From Rubrivivax sp. (GTDB lineage Bacteria; Pseudomonadota; Gammaproteobacteria; Burkholderiales; Burkholderiaceae_C), in the NCBI GenBank assembly GCA_022842595.1, contig JALHPF010000008.1, positions 62,001-126,000 of the forward strand: a stretch of DNA of 64,000 bases. Direction: 5' to 3'. Position numbers and translations under genes: made by a program. This document shows, piece by piece, positions 58,406 to 64,000 of this stretch; the first letter of the stretch is position 1; each line of letters begins with the position of its first letter. The notes beneath the pieces were generated by a model. It saw nothing but the letters and a program-made list of their open reading frames with translations, was not told where the DNA came from and ran no database searches.

Positions 58406-61276
58406 ATGAACGCCATCACCCTAGCCGAGCAAGCCCGCCTGGCCGCCCGCGAGATCACGTTCACGCTCGACGGCCGCGAGGTCTGCGCCCGTGAAGGCGA
58501 AACCCTGCTGACCGTGGCCGACCGCGAAGGCGCCGAGGTGCCGCGCCTTTGCCATGCCGACGGCCTGACGCCGGCCGGCAACTGCCGTTCCTGCGTGGTG
58601 GAAGTGGCCGGTGAACGGACGCTGGCGGCTTCGTGCTGCCGTGCCGTGCAGCCCGGCATGCAGGTGCAGACGGCCAGCCCGCGTGCGCGCAGCGCCCAGC
58701 GCCTGGTGGTCGAACTGCTGCTGGCCGACACGCGTGCCGCCAGCCTGCCCGCCGGCAACGAGCTCACGCACTGGGCCGACGAATTGGGGGTGGCCACCGC
58801 GCCGTCGGCCAGCCGCTTCAAGGCCCGCGCGCCGCACACGCCGGACCCCAGCCACGCCGCCATCACCTTCAACGCCGACGCCTGCATCCAGTGCACCCGC
58901 TGCCTGCGCGCCTGCCGCGACGAGCAGGTCAACGACGTCATCGGCCTGGCGCTGCGCGGGGCGCAGGCGAAGATCGTGTTCGACCAGGCCGATCCGATGG
59001 GTGCCTCCAGCTGCGTGGGCTGCGGTGAATGTGTGCAGGCCTGCCCCACCGGAGCGCTGTCTTCCAAGGCCATGCCCGAGCCGGTGGTGGCCGACAAGCA
59101 GGTCGATTCACTCTGCCCCTACTGCGGCGTGGGCTGCCAGGTGACCTACACCGTGAAGGACGACGCCATCGTCGACGTGCAGGGCCGCGACGGCCCGGCC
59201 AACGAAGGGCGTCTGTGCGTGAAGGGCCGCTATGGCTACGACTACGCGCGCAACCCCGAACGCCTGACGGTGCCGCTGGTGCGACGCCAAGGCGCGCCCA
59301 AGCAGCCCGGCCGTGTGCTGGCCCCACACGAGATCGCCGACGTGTTCCGCGAAGCCACCTGGGAAGAAGCGCTGGCGCTGGCCGGTGGTGGCCTGGCGCG
59401 CATCCGCGACACGCATGGCAGCCATGCGCTGGCGGGCTTCGGTTCTGCCAAGGGCAGCAGCGAAGAGGCCTACCTCTTCCAGAAGCTCGTGCGGCTGGGC
59501 TTCGGCACGCACAACGTCGACCATTGCACGCGGCTGTGCCATGCGTCCAGCGTCGCGGCGCTGCTCGAAGGCCTGGGTTCGGGGGCGGTCAGCAACCCGG
59601 TGCGCGATGTCGTGCACGCCGAAGTGGTGGTGATCATCGGCGCCAACCCCACCGTCAACCACCCGGTGGCGGCCACCTGGATCAAGAACGCAGCGCAGGC
59701 CGGCACCAAGCTGGTCCTGATCGACCCGCGCCACAACGCGCTGACGCGCCACGCCCACCGCCACTTGCGCTTCAAGCCGGGCGGCGACGTGGCGCTGCTG
59801 AACGCGATGATGCATGTCATCGTGGCCGAAGACCTGGTCGACCACGCCTTCGTCGAAGCCCGCACCGAGGGCTTCGCGGCCCTGGCTGAACACCTGAAGG
59901 CCTTCAGCCCCGAAGCGATGGCACCGCTGTGCGGCATCGAGCCCGCGGCCATCCGGGATGTGGCCCGCCTCTTCGCCACCAGCCGCGCGTCGATGATCCT
60001 GTGGGGCATGGGCGTCAGCCAGCATGTGCACGGCACCGACAACGCACGTTGCCTGATCGGCCTGTCGCTGCTGACCGGGCAGATCGGCCGCCCCGGTACC
60101 GGCCTGCACCCGCTGCGCGGTCAGAACAACGTGCAGGGAGCTTCCGACGCCGGGCTGATCCCGATGATGTACCCCGACTACCAGCGTGTCACCGACACCG
60201 GGGCACGCGCCCGCATGGCGCAGGCCTGGGGTGTTCCTGAAGAGTGGCTGAGCCTGCAGCCCGGCCTGACTGTGGTGGAAGTGATGCACGCCGCCGCGGC
60301 CGGCCGCCTGAAGGGCCTGTACGTGATGGGCGAGAACCCGGCGATGAGCGACCCCGACGCCCACCATGCACGCGAGGCCCTGGCTTCGCTGGACCTGATG
60401 GTGGTGCAGGACATCTTCATGACCGAAACCGCCTGCCTGGCCGACGTGGTGCTGCCAGCCAGCAGCTTTGCCGAGAAGACCGGCAGCTTCACCAACACCG
60501 ATCGCACCGTGCAGATGGCGCGGCCGGCCCTCAACCCGCCGGGCCAGGCGCGCCAGGACATTGCCATCCTCATCGACATGGCGCGTGAACTGGGGCTGGA
60601 CTGGTCGGGCTATGGCAACCCGCACAGCGACGCCCCGGCCGTGGTGGGCGCGGTGTTCGACGAGATGCGCCGCGCCATGCCCAGCATCGGCGGCATCACC
60701 TGGGCGCGTTTGCAGGCCGAAGAGGCCGTCACCTACCCCTGCGAAAACGAAGGCGACGCGGGCGAGCCGGTGGTCTTCACCAGCAGCTTCCCCACGCCCA
60801 GCGGCCGCGGCCGCTTCGTGCCGGCCGGCCTGGTGCCCAGCGCCGAGGTGCCCGACCTGGACTACCCGCTGGTGCTGAGCACCGGCCGCCAGCTGGAACA
60901 CTGGCACACCGGCAGCATGACCCGGCGCAGCCATGTGCTGCACACGCTGGAACCCGAACCGGTGGCCTGGATGCACCCGGCCGACATGGCGCGCGTGGGT
61001 GTGCAAGCCGGCGAACCGGTGACGCTTCAGACGCGGCGCGGCAGCGTGTGCCTGTACGCCCGCGCCGACGAAAGCGCGCAGCCGGGCATGGTGTTCGTGG
61101 CCTTCTGCTGGGCCGAGGCTGCGGTGAACGAACTGACGCACCCGGCGCTGGACCCGGTGGCGAAGATTCCGGGATTCAAGGTCTGCGCGGTGCGTGCAAT
61201 GGCGGGTGGAGTGGTGGGCGGGGCGGTTTCGGCCTCTCGGGCGGCGACTGCAGAGGCGAACAAGGGCCCGCACTGA
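58406..61276 (+). CDS. fdsA: NAD-dependent formate dehydrogenase alpha subunit (Mo/W-bisMGD, Cys type)
   Basis: N-terminal [2Fe-2S] CHADGLTPAGNCRSC, two ferredoxin-like clusters CIQCTRCLRAC and CVGCGECVQACP, CPYCGVGCQ, NVDHCTRLCHASS. Confidence 0.95.
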   Translation: MNAITLAEQARLAAREITFTLDGREVCAREGETLLTVADREGAEVPRLCHADGLTPAGNCRSCVVEVAGERTLAASCCRAVQPGMQVQTASPRARSAQRLVVELLLADTRAASLPAGNELTHWADELGVATAPSASRFKARAPHTPDPSHAAITFNADACIQCTRCLRACRDEQVNDVIGLALRGAQAKIVFDQADPMGASSCVGCGECVQACPTGALSSKAMPEPVVADKQVDSLCPYCGVGCQVTYTVKDDAIVDVQGRDGPANEGRLCVKGRYGYDYARNPERLTVPLVRRQGAPKQPGRVLAPHEIADVFREATWEEALALAGGGLARIRDTHGSHALAGFGSAKGSSEEAYLFQKLVRLGFGTHNVDHCTRLCHASSVAALLEGLGSGAVSNPVRDVVHAEVVVIIGANPTVNHPVAATWIKNAAQAGTKLVLIDPRHNALTRHAHRHLRFKPGGDVALLNAMMHVIVAEDLVDHAFVEARTEGFAALAEHLKAFSPEAMAPLCGIEPAAIRDVARLFATSRASMILWGMGVSQHVHGTDNARCLIGLSLLTGQIGRPGTGLHPLRGQNNVQGASDAGLIPMMYPDYQRVTDTGARARMAQAWGVPEEWLSLQPGLTVVEVMHAAAAGRLKGLYVMGENPAMSDPDAHHAREALASLDLMVVQDIFMTETACLADVVLPASSFAEKTGSFTNTDRTVQMARPALNPPGQARQDIAILIDMARELGLDWSGYGNPHSDAPAVVGAVFDEMRRAMPSIGGITWARLQAEEAVTYPCENEGDAGEPVVFTSSFPTPSGRGRFVPAGLVPSAEVPDLDYPLVLSTGRQLEHWHTGSMTRRSHVLHTLEPEPVAWMHPADMARVGVQAGEPVTLQTRRGSVCLYARADESAQPGMVFVAFCWAEAAVNELTHPALDPVAKIPGFKVCAVRAMAGGVVGGAVSASRAATAEANKGPH

Positions 61277-61426
61277 TCGGCAGTGCGGGTGGGCGGGCAG
61301 CGGTTCGCCGCCCGTCTCGGGCGTTTGCGCCCGTGAGCTTCTGCTCGTTGCCAGGGCGACCCTGGTAGGGTCTTCGGCTGAAGGGCCGGTTTCCGGCCTC
61401 GGGGGACTCCGGTGTTCAGGGCCAGC

Positions 61427-62716
61427 CTACAGCTGGCTGTGCAGCAGACCAGCCAGCCATTCCAGCGCACGCTCGGACCATGGCCGGGCCTGCCACTCGG
61501 CCAGGCTGACCGGGCGTGACTTCGCCCAGTCGTCGTCGAACACGCGCTGCTGCTCGAGCCCGAAACCAGGGTCCAGCACATTCAGGTTGGCCTCGTCGTT
61601 GAGGCGGAAGGATCGGTTGTCGAAGTTGGTCGACCCCACCGATGCGAAGCGGCCGTCGACGACCAGACTCTTGACGTGAAACATGGTCGGCTGGTACTCG
61701 GCAATCTGCACGCCCGCTGCCAGCATCGGCCCCCAGGTGCCACGCGACGCCTGGCGCACGATTTCGGCGTCGATGTGCGCGTTCGGCGTGATCACGCGCA
61801 CCTTCACGCCGCGGCGGGCCGCCTTGATGAGGATGGCAACGGTCATCTCGTCGGGCACGAAGTAGGCGCTGGCGAGGTCGATGCTGGTGCGCGCCGCGGT
61901 GAGCGACAGCATGTACATCAGATGCATGCTTTCGCTGCCGCCGCTGGGCGAACTGCTGAACATCTGGGCGGCCAGTTTCCCCGCGGGCTTCAGCGCCGGG
62001 AAATAGGCATCGCCGTGCAGCACCTTGCCGGTGGCACGCATCCAGTTGTCCAGGAAGACAGACTGCATCTGCGCCACCACCGGGCCCTCGACGCGGAAGT
62101 GCGAATCACGCCATTCCTCGGCGTTGCGCGCCCGTCCGCGCCAGGGGTCGGCAATGCCGACCCCGCCGGTGAAGCCGACGCGGCCATCGACGACCAGCAA
62201 CTTGCGGTGCGTGCGGTTGTTCAGGCGGTCCAGGGTCGTCCAGTGCGGCTCGTGGAAGCGCTTGACCTCGATGCCGGCTCGTTCCAGTTCGTCCAGCAGC
62301 ACCTGTTCCATCTTCAGGCTGCCCACCCAGTCCAGCAGCACGTGCACCCGCACGCCGGTGCGGGCGCGCTCGGCCAGCGCCTCGACGAACTCGCGACCGA
62401 TGCTGCCCGACCAGTAGATGTAGGTCTCGAAGGTGATCGTGGTGGTGGCGCCACGCACCGCGGCCAGCATCGCGGCGAAGATCTGGTCGCCATTGAGCAG
62501 GGTGTCGACGCGGTTGCCCTCGACCAGCGGCGGGCCGAGCAGGCTGCTCAGGGAACGGCGGAATTCGCCGTCGTCGCTTTCGTACAGCCGGGGCAGTTCC
62601 TGGCGCAGCTTCTGTTCACCACTGCCCAGGTTCTGCGCCAGCAGCACCCCGACCAGAGTGCACAACACCGTGATCACGACCCATCCCGCCCGGGACTGTA
62701 GCCATCGCCGCATCAA
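61427..62716 (-). CDS. Phospholipase D/cardiolipin synthase family protein
   Basis: Two HxK motifs: HRKLLVVDGRVGFTGG and HVKSLVVDGRFASVGSTNFDNRSFRLNDEAN. Confidence 0.93.
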   Translation of the reverse strand: MMRRWLQSRAGWVVITVLCTLVGVLLAQNLGSGEQKLRQELPRLYESDDGEFRRSLSSLLGPPLVEGNRVDTLLNGDQIFAAMLAAVRGATTTITFETYIYWSGSIGREFVEALAERARTGVRVHVLLDWVGSLKMEQVLLDELERAGIEVKRFHEPHWTTLDRLNNRTHRKLLVVDGRVGFTGGVGIADPWRGRARNAEEWRDSHFRVEGPVVAQMQSVFLDNWMRATGKVLHGDAYFPALKPAGKLAAQMFSSSPSGGSESMHLMYMLSLTAARTSIDLASAYFVPDEMTVAILIKAARRGVKVRVITPNAHIDAEIVRQASRGTWGPMLAAGVQIAEYQPTMFHVKSLVVDGRFASVGSTNFDNRSFRLNDEANLNVLDPGFGLEQQRVFDDDWAKSRPVSLAEWQARPWSERALEWLAGLLHSQL

Positions 62717-62940
62717 GCTGTGTCTCCTGTCTTTCGCATAGGCATCACGCGCCAGTATCGGTGCCCGGGCCGCCGCGGTTTGTAGGCCGCGGCCGCGTGA
62801 AGGCCGGGTCGATGCGGATGCGCAGGCCGCGTTGCCCCTGAGGCGCCAGCAGGCGGACTGCAGCTACATTGAATGCGCCCAAAAAATCACTGGCGAACCG
62901 CGCAGCCTTGCGTGCAGTCCACCGTCCACAGGAGACCCCC

Positions 62941-64000
62941 ATGCGCATCCAGCCCCTTCGTTTCCAGCCCGACCTCCTGGCGGTCTGCGCGGCTTCGGCC
63001 TGTCTGCTGTCCGCCAGCCTGTCCCATGCGGCCAAACCGCCGCTCAATTACGACGCGCAGATCTCGCGCACGAGCTTCGGCATCCCGCACATCCAGGCCA
63101 CCAACTGGGGCAGCCTGGGCTATGGCTACGGCCATGCCTTCGCGCAGGACAACGCCTGCGTGCTGGCGCGCGAGATGCTTGCGGCCAATGGCACGCAGTC
63201 GCGCTACTTCGGCAGTTCGACACTGGCCTCGGACTGGGTCTACAAGATGGTCAACGCCGATGCGCGCGTGGATGCGGCCTGGGCCGCCGTCGACCAGGAA
63301 ACGCGCGACCTGCTCACGGGCTACGCCGCTGGTTTCAATCGCTACCTGCGCGACACCGGCGTGGCGGCCTTGCCAGCCGACTGCCGCGGCCAGGCCTGGG
63401 TGCAGCCGATGACTGGCAAGGACTCGATGCGGGTGCTGCGAAAACTGCTGGTGCGCGCCAGCACGGGCAACTTCGTCAATTCGCTGGTGGGTGCCGTGCC
63501 GCCGGCTGCCGTGGCTGCTGCCCAGCCCGGCATCGAGGGCGAGGCACGGCAGACAGCCCTGGCCGAGGTCAGCGCCACCGAGGCTGCGATGACGCTCGAC
63601 CCCGCCGACCTGCCCGACTTCACCCCCGAGCGCTTCGGCAGCAACGCCGTGGGCCTCGGCGGCGACCTGACGGGTGGTGCCGGGGCGTTGCTGGGCAACC
63701 CGCATTTCCCCTGGTTCGGCATCGAACGCTTCTACGCCGTGCACCTGACCATCCCTGGCCAGTACGACGCGATGGGCGCTTCGATCTACGGCTTCCCGCT
63801 GGTCAACATCGGCTTCAACCGCCACGTGGCCTGGAGCCACACCGTGTCCACCGCGCGCCGCTTCGTGCTGCGCGAACTGGCCATCGCCCCGGGCCAGCCC
63901 ACGTCCTACGTCGTCGACGGTCAGGTCGTCGCGATGCAGCCCGAGACGGTCAGCGCCGACCTGCGCCTGGCCGACGGCAGCGTGGTGCCGGCCAGCCACA
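62941..64000 (+). CDS. Ntn acylase, penicillin/AHL acylase family (3' truncated by window)
   Basis: ATG 62941; signal peptide; SRTSFGIPHIQATNWGSLGYGYGHAFAQDN; autocleavage site RFGSNAVGLGG; GGAGALLGNPHFPW; absent from ORF list because it runs off the window end. Confidence 0.9.
   Translation, partial: MRIQPLRFQPDLLAVCAASACLLSASLSHAAKPPLNYDAQISRTSFGIPHIQATNWGSLGYGYGHAFAQDNACVLAREMLAANGTQSRYFGSSTLASDWVYKMVNADARVDAAWAAVDQETRDLLTGYAAGFNRYLRDTGVAALPADCRGQAWVQPMTGKDSMRVLRKLLVRASTGNFVNSLVGAVPPAAVAAAQPGIEGEARQTALAEVSATEAAMTLDPADLPDFTPERFGSNAVGLGGDLTGGAGALLGNPHFPWFGIERFYAVHLTIPGQYDAMGASIYGFPLVNIGFNRHVAWSHTVSTARRFVLRELAIAPGQPTSYVVDGQVVAMQPETVSADLRLADGSVVPASH

Noticed and set aside
59500-59560. Possible selenocysteine site in formate dehydrogenase
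   Set aside because: Active-site motif reads NVDHCTRLCHASS with a Cys codon and no in-frame TGA
59108-61273. 721-aa minus-strand ORF opposite fdsA
   Set aside because: Shadow of a conserved molybdoenzyme gene; His/Gln/Val-rich, no motifs

Overview
High-GC chromosomal segment, most likely from a betaproteobacterium of the order Burkholderiales (inferred from gene content and codon bias; no search was run). It is densely coding and has no transposase, CRISPR array, tRNA or rRNA that I could recognise. Main blocks in order: a truncated Ser/Thr kinase-TPR protein; a WS/DGAT wax-ester synthase with two alpha/beta hydrolases; a complete System I cytochrome c maturation operon (ccmABCDEFGHI, minus strand); a NitT/TauT-type ABC importer; dusA-DUF1801-mtnP-mtnA-class II aldolase, coupled by four successive ATGA overlaps; a PEP-CTERM protein; an atypical receiver-TPR protein; rmuC, an MFS transporter, an M3 peptidase and folD; a FixL/FixJ-like two-component pair divergent from a pyruvate dehydrogenase operon (aceE-aceF-[proteasome-like Ntn hydrolase]-lpd); a BvgS-like hybrid kinase; pbpC plus a bacterial alpha-2-macroglobulin; apbC/mrp; a kinase/NtrC-family regulator pair divergent from an NAD-type formate dehydrogenase (fused FdsGB plus FdsA); a phospholipase D/cardiolipin synthase; and a truncated Ntn acylase (AHL/penicillin acylase family). 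Best candidates for follow-up: (1) a BPH/HslV-like proteasome homologue with an apparent Ser1 nucleophile, inserted between aceF and lpd and overlapping the aceF stop codon; (2) an NtrC-family regulator lacking the GAFTGA sigma54-contact loop, divergent from the formate dehydrogenase operon and facing a GCGGTCG repeat cluster; (3) a receiver-TPR protein whose phospho-acceptor Asp is replaced by Glu; (4) a TCTACGTAGA palindrome between the FixJ-like pair and aceE; (5) a putative methylthioadenosine (DHAP-type) salvage operon. The very long antisense ORFs in the supplied track look like GC-codon-bias shadows.
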